This document shows positions 10,555-18,801 of a stretch of DNA of 64,000 nucleotides, in pieces. The stretch is from Gammaproteobacteria bacterium. Lineage in GTDB: Bacteria; Pseudomonadota; Gammaproteobacteria; Pseudomonadales; Pseudohongiellaceae. Location: positions 235,535-299,534 of the forward strand of contig JAHEGE010000002.1 of NCBI GenBank assembly GCA_024639905.1, in the 5' to 3' direction. The notes beneath the pieces are model-generated. The model was given only the letters and a program-made list of their open reading frames with translations, did no database searches and was not told the DNA's origin. Position numbers and translations under genes: made by a program. Each line of letters begins with the position of its first letter. Positions within the stretch are counted from its first letter, which is position 1.

Positions 10555-11655
10555 ATGAAATGGTTAGAGCGTGCGTGGTATGCCAATGCCCCTTGGCTGA
10601 TTGTCCTCTGGCCTCTGCACGCCGTTTTCGTCGCGCTCGCCGCTTGGCGTCGGCGGCGTCTAACTGCGGTAGCTGAGCCCTATCCAGTGCCTGTCGTCAT
10701 AGTCGGCAACATTAGCGTAGGGGGAACCGGTAAGACGCCGCTGCTGATCGCCCTGGTGAAACACCTGCAAGCGAAGGGGCTGCGACCGGGGGTCGTGTCG
10801 CGCGGCTACGGCAGTAAGGCGACTAGTTTTCCTGTATCGGTAACGGCGTCTACTGCGGTGGATGAATCGGGTGACGAGGCGCTTATCATTGCACGACAGT
10901 GCGGGTGTCCTGTCGTGGTTGATCCAGATCGCGTGCGCGCCGTAAATAGACTGTTCGCCATGGGCGATATCGACGTCATTCTTAGCGATGATGGGCTACA
11001 GCATTATGCGATGAGCCGGGATATTGAAGTCGTCGTGGTAGATGGCGAACGTCGCTTTGGCAACGGTTTGTGCTTGCCAGCCGGCCCCTTAAGAGAACCC
11101 GCGGCCCGACTCGCTGACGCCTCGCTCGTGGTTGTAAACGGCGGGCGCACGGAGAGTGCGAAGACGCGCGAGGTACTCACTGCTAACGGTGTGCACTGGG
11201 CGAGTTCCGAGCAGGCGCCTGCGACGCAGTCAGGAGTCGAGCCTGTAGAGGGCTTCGGTATACGCGTCGAGCCTAACTGCTTCGTTAACGTCGTCAGTGG
11301 CGAGAAGAGGCCTTACCAAGGGGCGCCATTCAAAATGGGCAGTCACCTGCACGCCGTCTCTGGCTTGGGCAATCCCCAGCGCTTCTATGCTCTGCTCGAA
11401 GAGCTCGGTCACAAGGTGACGAAGCACAGCTTTCCTGATCATCATCGCTTCACACAGGAAGACTTTTCGCGTCTCGGGTTAGAGGCGAATCAGCCGATAG
11501 TGATGACAGAAAAGGACGCGGTGAAGGTTGGTGATTTTGCGCAGGAAAATTACTGGTTTCTGACTATTCGTATGAAGCTGCCGACGCGTTTCCTCGCGGC
11601 CTTCGATAAGCGTCTCGCCGCGGCGCAAAAAGCACGAGCCTGCGCTGCGCGCTAA
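10555..11655 (+). CDS. lpxK: Tetraacyldisaccharide 4'-kinase
   Basis: Phosphorylates the 4' position of the lipid A disaccharide precursor at the inner membrane, yielding lipid IVA. The protein has 366 aa with an N-terminal membrane-associated helix (about 12-32), a Walker A motif GNISVGGTGKT (51-61) and the later motif DDGLQHYAMSRD. This gives the normal family length and order. It lies between exbD and ycaR-kdsB. The flippase gene msbA, which precedes lpxK in E. coli, is absent here. Confidence 0.96.
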   Translation: MKWLERAWYANAPWLIVLWPLHAVFVALAAWRRRRLTAVAEPYPVPVVIVGNISVGGTGKTPLLIALVKHLQAKGLRPGVVSRGYGSKATSFPVSVTASTAVDESGDEALIIARQCGCPVVVDPDRVRAVNRLFAMGDIDVILSDDGLQHYAMSRDIEVVVVDGERRFGNGLCLPAGPLREPAARLADASLVVVNGGRTESAKTREVLTANGVHWASSEQAPATQSGVEPVEGFGIRVEPNCFVNVVSGEKRPYQGAPFKMGSHLHAVSGLGNPQRFYALLEELGHKVTKHSFPDHHRFTQEDFSRLGLEANQPIVMTEKDAVKVGDFAQENYWFLTIRMKLPTRFLAAFDKRLAAAQKARACAAR

Positions 11656-11685
11656 TACTAAAAATGAGAGTTGAGGCTAGAAACT

Positions 11686-11898
11686 ATGCTGGATAAAAAA
11701 CTACTGACAATCCTTGCCTGTCCGCAGTGTCATGGCGAGCTTAAGTATGACAAGGCTGCAGCCCCTGCGGCGGAAACACTTGGCGAGCTGATGTGCCTCG
11801 CAGATGCGCTCGCTTTTCCGGTGCGAGACGGTGTGCCAGTGATGCTGATTAACGAGGCTCGCGAGATGAGCCTTGCCGAAGTTGAGGCGCAGCGATGA
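11686..11898 (+). CDS. ycaR: Trm112/YcaR family small zinc-ribbon-like protein
   Basis: Small cytoplasmic protein of 70 aa (MLDKKLLTILACPQCHGEL...), the UPF0434/Trm112-like family commonly found between lpxK and kdsB. It has one CPxC pair near residues 11-14, while the second expected cysteine is replaced (LMCLAD keeps one Cys). I chose the ATG at 11686 because it gives the family's N-terminus; an in-frame TTG 15 bp upstream does not. The function in bacteria is poorly defined. It overlaps kdsB by 4 bp. Confidence 0.9.
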   Translation: MLDKKLLTILACPQCHGELKYDKAAAPAAETLGELMCLADALAFPVRDGVPVMLINEAREMSLAEVEAQR

Positions 11899-12620
11899 GC
11901 TTCACTGTCGTGATTCCTGCACGCTACGCCTCGACTCGGCTCCCTGGTAAACCGCTACTTGATATTGCCGGTAAGCCCATGCTGCAACACACCTGGGAAC
12001 GTGCGAAGACAAGCGGCGCTGCGAGGGTGGTGATTGCAACGGACGACGAGCGGATTCTCGACGCAGCGAAGGGCTTTGGCGCGGAGGCGGTGATGACGGC
12101 GGCGACGCATGAGTCTGGCAGCGATCGTATTTGCGAGGTGGCCGATGCGTTAGCTCTGTTAGACTCCGACATTGTGATCAATGTTCAAGCGGACGAGCCG
12201 CTACTGCCGTCTGAGGCTATCGACGCGGTGGCGCAGAGATTAGTGGTAAATACGCAATTCGGCATCGCTACTTTGTGCGAAGCTATCAATGACGAGGCTG
12301 AGTATATACAGCCAAGCGCAGTAAAAGTGGTGATGGATAAATTCGGCCGCGCATTGTATTTCAGCCGCGCCCCCATTCCCGCCGGCACCGCATTGCCCGC
12401 TGAATGTTTTCGTCATATAGGAATCTACGCCTACCGCGTGGGTGTGCTTCGACAATTTGTTGGCTGGGATGTTGCCCCAATCGAAGCGGTTGAACGATTA
12501 GAGCAGCTTCGTGCGCTGTACAACGGGATTCCAATTCATGTCTCGTTGTCGCCGGTTAAAATTCCTGCCGGAGTTGACACCCCGGCCGACCTAGAAGCTG
12601 TGCGGACGTTTCTTGCATGA
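11895..12620 (+). CDS. kdsB: CMP-KDO synthetase
   Basis: Activates 3-deoxy-D-manno-octulosonate with CTP to make CMP-KDO for the LPS inner core. The protein has 241 aa and opens with the nucleotidyltransferase signature VIPARYASTRLPGKPL. NVQADEPLL gives the metal-binding Asp and RHIGIYAYR lies further on. The ATGA overlap with ycaR and another with murB indicate one transcript with the surrounding envelope genes. Confidence 0.97.
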   Translation: MSFTVVIPARYASTRLPGKPLLDIAGKPMLQHTWERAKTSGAARVVIATDDERILDAAKGFGAEAVMTAATHESGSDRICEVADALALLDSDIVINVQADEPLLPSEAIDAVAQRLVVNTQFGIATLCEAINDEAEYIQPSAVKVVMDKFGRALYFSRAPIPAGTALPAECFRHIGIYAYRVGVLRQFVGWDVAPIEAVERLEQLRALYNGIPIHVSLSPVKIPAGVDTPADLEAVRTFLA

Positions 12621-13642
12621 CTCAGCCTAATCCCTCGGCCTTAGAAGCCCTGCAAGAAGACGCAGATCTCACGAGGTTTAATACCTTTGGCGTCGAAGCC
12701 CGGGCGCGCTACTTATTGGAATGTCATAGTGTCGAACAGCTGCGTGCCGGTGTCGAATTTGCCCGAGATAACCGTCTTGGCTTATTGGTGTTGGGGGAGG
12801 GCAGCAACGTGCTGTTCGTCAACGACTACCCCGGATTGGTGTTGGCTAATCGTCTTAAAGGCATTGTTCTCGAAGGCGAGTCCACGTTACGGGTGGCGGC
12901 AGGCGAAAGTTGGCATGCCTTGGTCGAATGGAGTCTATCGGAAGGGCTTTACGGGCTGGAAAACCTTGCGTTAATACCAGGCACGGTGGGCGCTGCGCCG
13001 ATTCAGAATATTGGCGCCTACGGCGTCGAGGTTGAACGCTTTATTAAGCGCGTCGTGGTTTTTGACACCGAGCTCGCACAAGAAGTCATATTCGATAAAA
13101 CCGACTGCGCTTTCGCTTACCGCGATAGTGTGTTCAAGCGAGCGCGTCGCGGCCGCTATCTCATCATTGAAGTTGAGTTCGAGCTGCTTACTCGCGCATC
13201 ACCCGTGCTTAGCTATGTGCCTCTCGCCGAGCGATTCGGCGCCGCGGACGCAACGCCACGGCAGGTATTTGATGCGGTTTGCGAGATTCGACGAAGCAAG
13301 CTGCCTGATCCTCGGTTAGTAGGCAATGCGGGCAGTTTTTTTAAGAATCCAATTGTCTCGGCCTCTAAAGTTGAAAGCCTGCGGGGTCAGGGTAGCGATG
13401 TGCCTGCCTATGCCACCGACGAAGAGGGTCTGTTCAAAGTGCCAGCTGCTTGGTTGCTAGAGGCCGCCGGCTGGAAGGGTAAGGTACGCGGCCGCGCCGC
13501 TGTATACGACGCGCACTCCCTCGTGTTGGTGAATCTAGGTGATGCGAGTGGCGAAGAAATTTATCTGCTCGCCCAAGAGATGGCGAGCAGTGTGTTGCAA
13601 CGCTTTGGCATAGCATTGCAAACCGAGGTGTTGTTAGTGTGA
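12617..13642 (+). CDS. murB: UDP-N-acetylenolpyruvoylglucosamine reductase
   Basis: FAD enzyme that reduces UDP-GlcNAc-enolpyruvate to UDP-MurNAc in peptidoglycan synthesis. The protein has 341 aa, type I like E. coli. FAD-binding segments are LVLGEGSNVLF (about 55-65) and NLALIPGTVGAAPIQNIGAYGVE. The proton-donor serine lies in GNAGSFFKNP. The start ATG overlaps the kdsB stop (ATGA), and the end overlaps uvrC by 4 bp. Confidence 0.97.
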   Translation: MTQPNPSALEALQEDADLTRFNTFGVEARARYLLECHSVEQLRAGVEFARDNRLGLLVLGEGSNVLFVNDYPGLVLANRLKGIVLEGESTLRVAAGESWHALVEWSLSEGLYGLENLALIPGTVGAAPIQNIGAYGVEVERFIKRVVVFDTELAQEVIFDKTDCAFAYRDSVFKRARRGRYLIIEVEFELLTRASPVLSYVPLAERFGAADATPRQVFDAVCEIRRSKLPDPRLVGNAGSFFKNPIVSASKVESLRGQGSDVPAYATDEEGLFKVPAAWLLEAAGWKGKVRGRAAVYDAHSLVLVNLGDASGEEIYLLAQEMASSVLQRFGIALQTEVLLV

Positions 13643-15501
13643 GCGAAGCTGTATCCCACGCCGCGGTCGTCGACGCCTTCGACCACAAGGATTTTGTCGC
13701 GAATCTGAGCAGTCGCCCGGGAGTTTACCGCATGATGGATGTGGGCGAACGTGTGCTCTATGTCGGCAAAGCGCGCAACCTAAAGAAGCGCGTAGGTAGC
13801 TACTTCCGCGCCTCGGGGCTCACCACTAAGACGATGGCGATGGTGGCGAAGATCGCGCGCATCGAGATCAGCATTACCCACAGCGAGACCGAAGCCTTGC
13901 TGCTCGAACAGAGTCTCATTAAAGACCTCAAGCCGCCGTATAATATTCAGCTGCGCGACGACAAATCCTATCCCTATATTTTGCTTACCGACCATGCCGA
14001 GTATCCGCGCTTGATGTTTTATCGTGGCAGCAAGGCGCGCAAGGGGCGTTATTTTGGTCCTTATCCCAGTGCTCATGCGACTCGCGACACGCTGCAACTT
14101 ATGCAGAAAGTCTTCAAAGTAAGGCAGTGTCAGGAGAGCTACTTTAAGAATCGTACGCGGCCTTGTTTGCAATACCAGATAGAGCGCTGTACCGCGCCCT
14201 GCGTGGGGTTGATTTCTCCGGAAGATTACGCACGCGACGTGCGTTACTCATCGCTCTTCTTGCAGGGTAAGAACACGGAGCTGACTACCGAGCTTGGGCG
14301 CAACATGGAGGCTGCCTCAGAGGCGCTCGAGTTTGAACGCGCGGCAAAGATTCGCGATCAGGTTGCGATGCTACGCCGCATTCAAGAAGACCAGGTCGTC
14401 GCGAATCAGGGCGAGGACGCTGATGTATTGGCAGTGGCGATGCAAAATGCCGGGGTATGCGTGCATGTCATTACCGTGCGCGCCGGCCGCATTCTTGGTA
14501 GCAAGAATTATTTCCCTAGGCATCGGCTTGCCTCTACTGCCGATGAGCTACTGAGCGATTTTATTTCGCAGAGCTATTTGTCAGATCAGGGTGGTGGCGC
14601 GTTACCTGCCGAACTTATCGTGTCGCATGCGTTAGACGACGTCGAGGCTCTCGCCGAGGCTATGACTTTCGTCGCTGGTCGTAAGGTGCGTCTGGTTAAT
14701 CGTGTGCGCGGTCACCGGGCGAAGTGGCTTACGCTGGCAGCGACCAACGCGAACGAGGCGCTCGGTGCGCACCTCGCGAGCAAGCAGAACAGCAAGAAGC
14801 GCATCGCGTTGCTCCGTGATGCGCTCGGTCTTGAGTCGCTACCAGAGCGTATAGAATGCTTCGATATTAGTCATACGGGCGGCGAAGGGACGGTGGGATC
14901 CTGCGTGGTGTTTGATGCCGAAGGTGCAGTAAAGAACGACTATCGGCGTTTTAATATCGAAGGCATTACGGCAGGGGATGACTACGCGGCGATGGAACAG
15001 GTCCTTACGCGGCGGTTCGAGAGACTCACCAAGGGCGAAGGCAAGCTGCCCGATATACTGCTCATCGATGGCGGCAAAGGGCAGCTGACTCAGGCTGCGA
15101 ATGTGCTCGCACGCTTTGAACTCGATTCGCTCCTGCTCCTCGGTATTGCCAAGGGTATTAGCCGTCGAGCGGGGCAAGAGACGCTGTTTCTCAAAGAGGG
15201 TGAGCGCTTCAAAGAAGTCGCTATCGCCACCGAGTCCCCAGCATTGCATTTATTGCAGCAGGTGCGCGATGAGGCCCATCGCTTCGCGATAACGGCGCAC
15301 CGACAGCGGCGCGGCAATACCCGCAAGCGCTCTCAGCTCGAAGATTTGCCCGGCCTCGGACCAAAGCGCCGCCGTGAGTTGCTCAAACATTTCGGTGGCC
15401 AGCAGGGGCTCAAAAGGGCGTCGCAAAGCGAGCTCGCCAAAGTTAACGGCATTAGCAGCAAACTTGCCGAGGCGATTTACGAGCACTTCCATGTTGACTA
15501 G
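13639..15501 (+). CDS. uvrC: Excinuclease ABC subunit C
   Basis: Makes both incisions around DNA lesions in nucleotide excision repair with UvrAB. The protein has 620 aa. It carries an N-terminal GIY-YIG nuclease (GVYRMMDVGERVLYVGKA, about 29-46), a cysteine-containing segment, a UVR UvrB-binding motif (near 205-240), a central RNase H-like nuclease (ECFDISHTGGEGTVGS; LIDGGKGQL) and C-terminal HhH motifs (LPGLGPKRRRELLKHFGG). The GTG start overlaps the murB stop. In many gammaproteobacteria uvrC directly precedes pgsA, as here. Confidence 0.97.
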   Translation: MSEAVSHAAVVDAFDHKDFVANLSSRPGVYRMMDVGERVLYVGKARNLKKRVGSYFRASGLTTKTMAMVAKIARIEISITHSETEALLLEQSLIKDLKPPYNIQLRDDKSYPYILLTDHAEYPRLMFYRGSKARKGRYFGPYPSAHATRDTLQLMQKVFKVRQCQESYFKNRTRPCLQYQIERCTAPCVGLISPEDYARDVRYSSLFLQGKNTELTTELGRNMEAASEALEFERAAKIRDQVAMLRRIQEDQVVANQGEDADVLAVAMQNAGVCVHVITVRAGRILGSKNYFPRHRLASTADELLSDFISQSYLSDQGGGALPAELIVSHALDDVEALAEAMTFVAGRKVRLVNRVRGHRAKWLTLAATNANEALGAHLASKQNSKKRIALLRDALGLESLPERIECFDISHTGGEGTVGSCVVFDAEGAVKNDYRRFNIEGITAGDDYAAMEQVLTRRFERLTKGEGKLPDILLIDGGKGQLTQAANVLARFELDSLLLLGIAKGISRRAGQETLFLKEGERFKEVAIATESPALHLLQQVRDEAHRFAITAHRQRRGNTRKRSQLEDLPGLGPKRRRELLKHFGGQQGLKRASQSELAKVNGISSKLAEAIYEHFHVD

Positions 15502-15612
15502 TGAGTAGGCGATCAGAGGCAAGCATTGCCGTACAGGCTTGTGTAGAATAAAGCCTCGAGAAGTGTGCGCCCGCGAGGCGCATTGCGAGCGCTACTAGCG
15601 AGAAAACTGACT

Positions 15613-16164
15613 ATGACAAACTGGGCAAATCTCGCCTCATTAAGCCGTATTGCGCTTATCCCTATTATCGTCCTTTGCTACGAAGCCGACTTCGTCTATG
15701 CCGAGCTCGCCGCCGCGGGACTGTTTATTATCGGCAGCATCACGGATTGGCTCGATGGGTATCTGGCCCGTAGATTAAATCTGGGTTCGGCATTCGGTGC
15801 TTTCCTTGATCCCGTGGCTGACAAGCTTTTCGTGACGGCGGTACTCATTCTCCTATTGGCTGACTATCCTGGCCTTCTTGTCCCTGCGTTATTAATAGTC
15901 GCACGTGAAATAACCATTTCGGCGCTGCGCGAGTGGATGGCGACACGGGGTGTGCGCGATCTTGTCGCTGTGGCATGGGTAGGGAAGGTAAAGACGACGC
16001 TGCAAATGATCGCACTGGGATTGCTGCTTGGCACCAGCCCAACAACGTTACCGATTCTGTTCCATTTAGGTCTTGGTCTTCTATGGCTTGCTGCGCTGCT
16101 CGGTCTATGGTCGCTAGGCTCTTATCTGCGAGCCGCGAAAGACACGCTGTTGGATGTGAAGTAG
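15613..16164 (+). CDS. pgsA: CDP-diacylglycerol-glycerol-3-phosphate 3-phosphatidyltransferase
   Basis: Integral membrane enzyme for the committed step of phosphatidylglycerol synthesis. The protein has 183 aa with several membrane helices and the CDP-alcohol phosphotransferase motif DWLDGYLARR...GAFLDPVADK (about 50-75), with all signature Asp residues present. I take the ATG at 15613, giving the same N-terminal length as E. coli PgsA; a GTG 48 bp upstream adds a basic stretch with no homology. It follows uvrC by 111 bp and precedes the Gly-Cys-Leu tRNA cluster, a conserved neighbourhood. Confidence 0.95.
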   Translation: MTNWANLASLSRIALIPIIVLCYEADFVYAELAAAGLFIIGSITDWLDGYLARRLNLGSAFGAFLDPVADKLFVTAVLILLLADYPGLLVPALLIVAREITISALREWMATRGVRDLVAVAWVGKVKTTLQMIALGLLLGTSPTTLPILFHLGLGLLWLAALLGLWSLGSYLRAAKDTLLDVK

Positions 16165-16196
16165 GGAGTAAACGCTAACATTCTGTCTTTAAGCGC

Positions 16197-16224
16197 TTGA
16201 CTTAAACCTGTTTGGCTTTAAAAT
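16197..16224 (+). promoter_or_regulatory. Promoter of the tRNA Gly-Cys-Leu cluster
   Basis: TTGACT (16197-16202), 16-bp spacer, TAAAAT (16219-16224), then a GC-rich start region (AGCGCT), as is usual for stable RNA promoters under stringent control. The start would be about 95 nt before tRNA-Gly. Confidence 0.65.
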
Positions 16225-16325
16225 AGCGCTCTCTCTGGATGGCAACAGACCCCAGCCGTCAGACCTCCTTTATTCTGGGAGTTCACAGAGAAAAACTCAG
16301 GCACATGCCGGAGTCACCAGATAAA

Positions 16326-16401
<76 letters not shown>

Positions 16402-16579
16402 TCTCTTCTTATGTAAATCTGCTATTCAAATCTACTGAACAAACCTCTAAGCTTGTCTCGAGTGTAGCGCTCGCTTGCTATAGCTTTCGTTGTAGCGGAG
16501 TGGCAGGCTTGTGAGAAGAAAAAGTATGCCTCGGCGAGCAACCTTTGATATAGTTCGCCCTCGCACTAAATCGCGATAG

Positions 16580-16653
16580 GGCTGGGTGGCAGAGTGGTCA
16601 TGCAGCGGACTGCAACTCCGTTAACGCCGGTTCGATTCCGACCCCAGCCTCCA
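16580..16653 (+). tRNA. tRNA-Cys (GCA)
   Basis: A 74-nt cloverleaf. GGCTGGG pairs with CCCAGCC, the anticodon loop is CTGCAAC with GCA, the T-loop is GTTCGATTC, and the CCA is encoded. The order Gly-Cys-Leu after pgsA is the same as in E. coli. Confidence 0.98.
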
Positions 16654-16760
16654 TTTCGATTTAGCCTTTTACCGAACTTCTCCTAAGTTGGGTTGTTCGG
16701 GTAAAGGATGCCCTTCGCGGCGCGCTCTCCGCGCACGTTGCAGCCGCAGCAAGCCCCCAA

Positions 16761-16847
16761 GCCCGGGTGGCGAAATTGGTAGACGCAAGGGACTTAAAAT
16801 CCCTCGCCTGAAAGGGCGTGCCGGTTCGATTCCGGCCCCGGGCACCA
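16761..16847 (+). tRNA. tRNA-Leu (TAA)
   Basis: An 87-nt class II tRNA with acceptor GCCCGGG/CCCGGGC, anticodon loop CTTAAAA (anticodon TAA), a long variable arm (GCCTGAAAGGGC), T-loop GTTCGATTC and encoded CCA. Its 3' end lies only 10 bp from the stop codon of the convergent flavoenzyme gene, and it marks the left edge of the accessory region. Confidence 0.98.
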
Positions 16848-16857
16848 TCGCTTAGTT

Positions 16858-18072
16858 TTAGTCCAGCAACCCAAATCCCATACGACCACGCTCGACTCGA
16901 TGGCCTACGTCATTCACGTAGTCTGGGCCTATTGAGGCGATTGTCGGCGTGCCGCTGCCCATCATGGCAATGGTCAGTTCTCGGTTCAGTAAGTTGAGCA
17001 CGCGCTCGACTCCGGCTTGGCCGAAGGCGCCAAGGCCCCAGCAATAAGGGCGGCCGATACCGGCGGCCGTAGCACCGAGTGCGAGCGCCTTGTAGATGTC
17101 GGTACCGCGGCGAAAGCCGCCATCGACGATGACGGGGATGCGCCCGTTGACCGCCGCAATAACCTCAGGCAGACACTCGATTGTCGCGCGCTCTGTTTCC
17201 ACCGCGCGGCCACCGTGGTTCGATACGACGATGCCGTCGGCTCCGTGTTTCACGGCAAGCGCAGCGTCCGCGCCGGTTTCGATACCTTTGATCAACACCT
17301 TCATGTTCGTCACTTCTTTCATGCGACCAATCACGCTCCAGGTAAGCGAGGAGTCGTTAAGCATGACGCCGCTCATATCTAGGCCGCGGAACGCAGGCTT
17401 CGATTGCCCCGTGTGGCAGACGCTGCAGTCGCGGTCGTCCTCACGCATAAGCAATGACTGAGTTTCAGTGTTGCGTCCGCCCGGCAGATCTATTGTGAGG
17501 GCGACGGCGGTCGCTCCCGCGGCTTCCGCACGTTGCAGCATGGCTACAGTGTACTCCCAGCGGTTTGTGGGATAGAGCTGGAACCAGACCGGCGCGTCAC
17601 GCGCCTCGATCACCGCTTCGATGGGCGTCGATGATTGAGTGGAGAGGATCATGTGGTGGCCGACCGCCGACGCGGCGCGCGCTGTGCCGAGTTCAGCGTC
17701 GGCGTGGTACGCCCCTTGACTCCCTACCGGGCAGATGACGATTGGCGATTTCGCCTGAGTGCCGAGCAGATCGATACTCAGGTCTGGGTTGCTAACGTCG
17801 ACGAGACGGCGTGGACGAATCTGGAAGCGAGTGAACCCAGCACGATTAGCGCGCAGGGTGGCGTCGCTGTCGACACCCGTATTGAGATAGCCAAAGTGTG
17901 CGGGAGGCATTTTTTCGCGCGCAATCGCCTCCATCTCAAACACATTGATAACCTCTGTTGGGTCTTTAAGCCGCTCGCCCAGTGTTTCCTCGACCTCCTG
18001 TGCGAATGCAGAATAGCTAGTGAGCAGGGGGCTTGCGGCTAAGAACTTGAGGAATTCGCGTTTCTGATTCAT
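16858..18072 (-). CDS. Exported FMN-dependent alpha-hydroxyacid dehydrogenase with a CxxCH motif
   Basis: Member of the L-lactate dehydrogenase/glycolate oxidase FMN family, 404 aa. Active-site residues are in place: Tyr62 (GYLNTG), Tyr167 (FQLYPT), Asp195 (TIDLP), Lys262 (LIKG) and His286/Arg289 (SNHGGR). The N-terminus (KREFLKFLAASPLL, cut near SAFAQE) resembles a Tat signal with KR in place of RR, so a periplasmic location is likely. Residues 216-220 read CSVCH, the covalent heme c motif, placed in the variable loop after the TIDLP strand. That would allow electrons to pass from FMN to a heme and out to a cytochrome rather than to oxygen, but this is inference. The substrate is unknown. 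It is a single gene convergent with tRNA-Leu and divergent from the carbonic anhydrase gene. Confidence 0.85.
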   Translation of the reverse strand: MNQKREFLKFLAASPLLTSYSAFAQEVEETLGERLKDPTEVINVFEMEAIAREKMPPAHFGYLNTGVDSDATLRANRAGFTRFQIRPRRLVDVSNPDLSIDLLGTQAKSPIVICPVGSQGAYHADAELGTARAASAVGHHMILSTQSSTPIEAVIEARDAPVWFQLYPTNRWEYTVAMLQRAEAAGATAVALTIDLPGGRNTETQSLLMREDDRDCSVCHTGQSKPAFRGLDMSGVMLNDSSLTWSVIGRMKEVTNMKVLIKGIETGADAALAVKHGADGIVVSNHGGRAVETERATIECLPEVIAAVNGRIPVIVDGGFRRGTDIYKALALGATAAGIGRPYCWGLGAFGQAGVERVLNLLNRELTIAMMGSGTPTIASIGPDYVNDVGHRVERGRMGFGLLD

Positions 18073-18187
18073 GGGCGGCTCTGTGAATGATTAACTGGAT
18101 AGGTGATTTTATCGTGAGTGGATAGCGGCTCGCTCAGCCGTTAATGTCTAAGATTAAGAGTATGAAAACTAATCGCTTTGCGTACGA

Positions 18188-18216
18188 TTGTCTAGGGTCT
18201 GCGGCTTAGCTACACT
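18188..18216 (+). promoter_or_regulatory. Candidate promoter for the gamma carbonic anhydrase gene
   Basis: TTGTCT (18188-18193), 17-bp spacer, TACACT (18211-18216), each 4 of 6 to consensus. The start would lie about 28 nt before the ATG, with AAGGA (18239-18243) as ribosome site. Confidence 0.45.
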
Positions 18217-18250
18217 GGTTACGAGATAAATTTTAAAAAGGATAAGCGAC

Positions 18251-18775
18251 ATGATATACAGCCTAGGCGACGATTCGCCGAAAACCGAGGGCGATGCTTT
18301 CTACGTCGCCGAGACTGCAACCGTATTGGGTAATGTCGTCCTGGAAAGGGACGCAAGCGTGTGGTTTGGCGCGGTGGTCCGTGGCGACACTGAGACAATC
18401 ACCATAGGCGAGCGCAGTAATGTGCAAGATCTGTCGGTGTTGCATGCGGATAAAGGCTTTCCTCTCGTTATCGAAAGCGACGTGACTATAGGTCACAAAG
18501 TAATGCTGCACGGTTGCACTATTGGCGCAGGCAGCCTCATCGGTATTAATGCGGTAGTGCTTAACGGCGCGGTTATTGGCAAGGGTTGCTTAATAGCGGC
18601 TAACGCACTCATCACCGAAGGCATGATGGTGCCTGATGGCTCTGTGGTGATGGGGTCGCCCGGGAAAGTGCGCGGTCAGCTCGATGAGGCCCGCAAGCAG
18701 GCACTCATCGATTCGGCGACACACTATGTCGAGAACGCCAAGCGGTTTAAGGCGGGGCTAAAACCGATCGATTAA
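18251..18775 (+). CDS. Gamma-class carbonic anhydrase-like hexapeptide protein
   Basis: Cytoplasmic left-handed beta-helix protein of 174 aa, close to YrdA/PaaY-type gamma carbonic anhydrases. Hexapeptide repeats run through residues 20-150. The three zinc ligands are visible as His65 (VLHAD), His82 and His87 (GHKVMLHGC). Whether it hydrates CO2 in vivo is not known for most family members. It stands alone on the plus strand between two minus-strand genes, with its own promoter and a ribosome site AAGGA upstream of the ATG. Confidence 0.9.
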   Translation: MIYSLGDDSPKTEGDAFYVAETATVLGNVVLERDASVWFGAVVRGDTETITIGERSNVQDLSVLHADKGFPLVIESDVTIGHKVMLHGCTIGAGSLIGINAVVLNGAVIGKGCLIAANALITEGMMVPDGSVVMGSPGKVRGQLDEARKQALIDSATHYVENAKRFKAGLKPID

Positions 18776-18801
18776 TTAAACCCTAATGCCGGCTGTGCCC
18801 T

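Noticed and set aside
16761..16847. tRNA-Leu as an integration site for an island
   Set aside because: No integrase next to it, and I could not find a second copy of its 3' end downstream by eye; left as a comparison to run.
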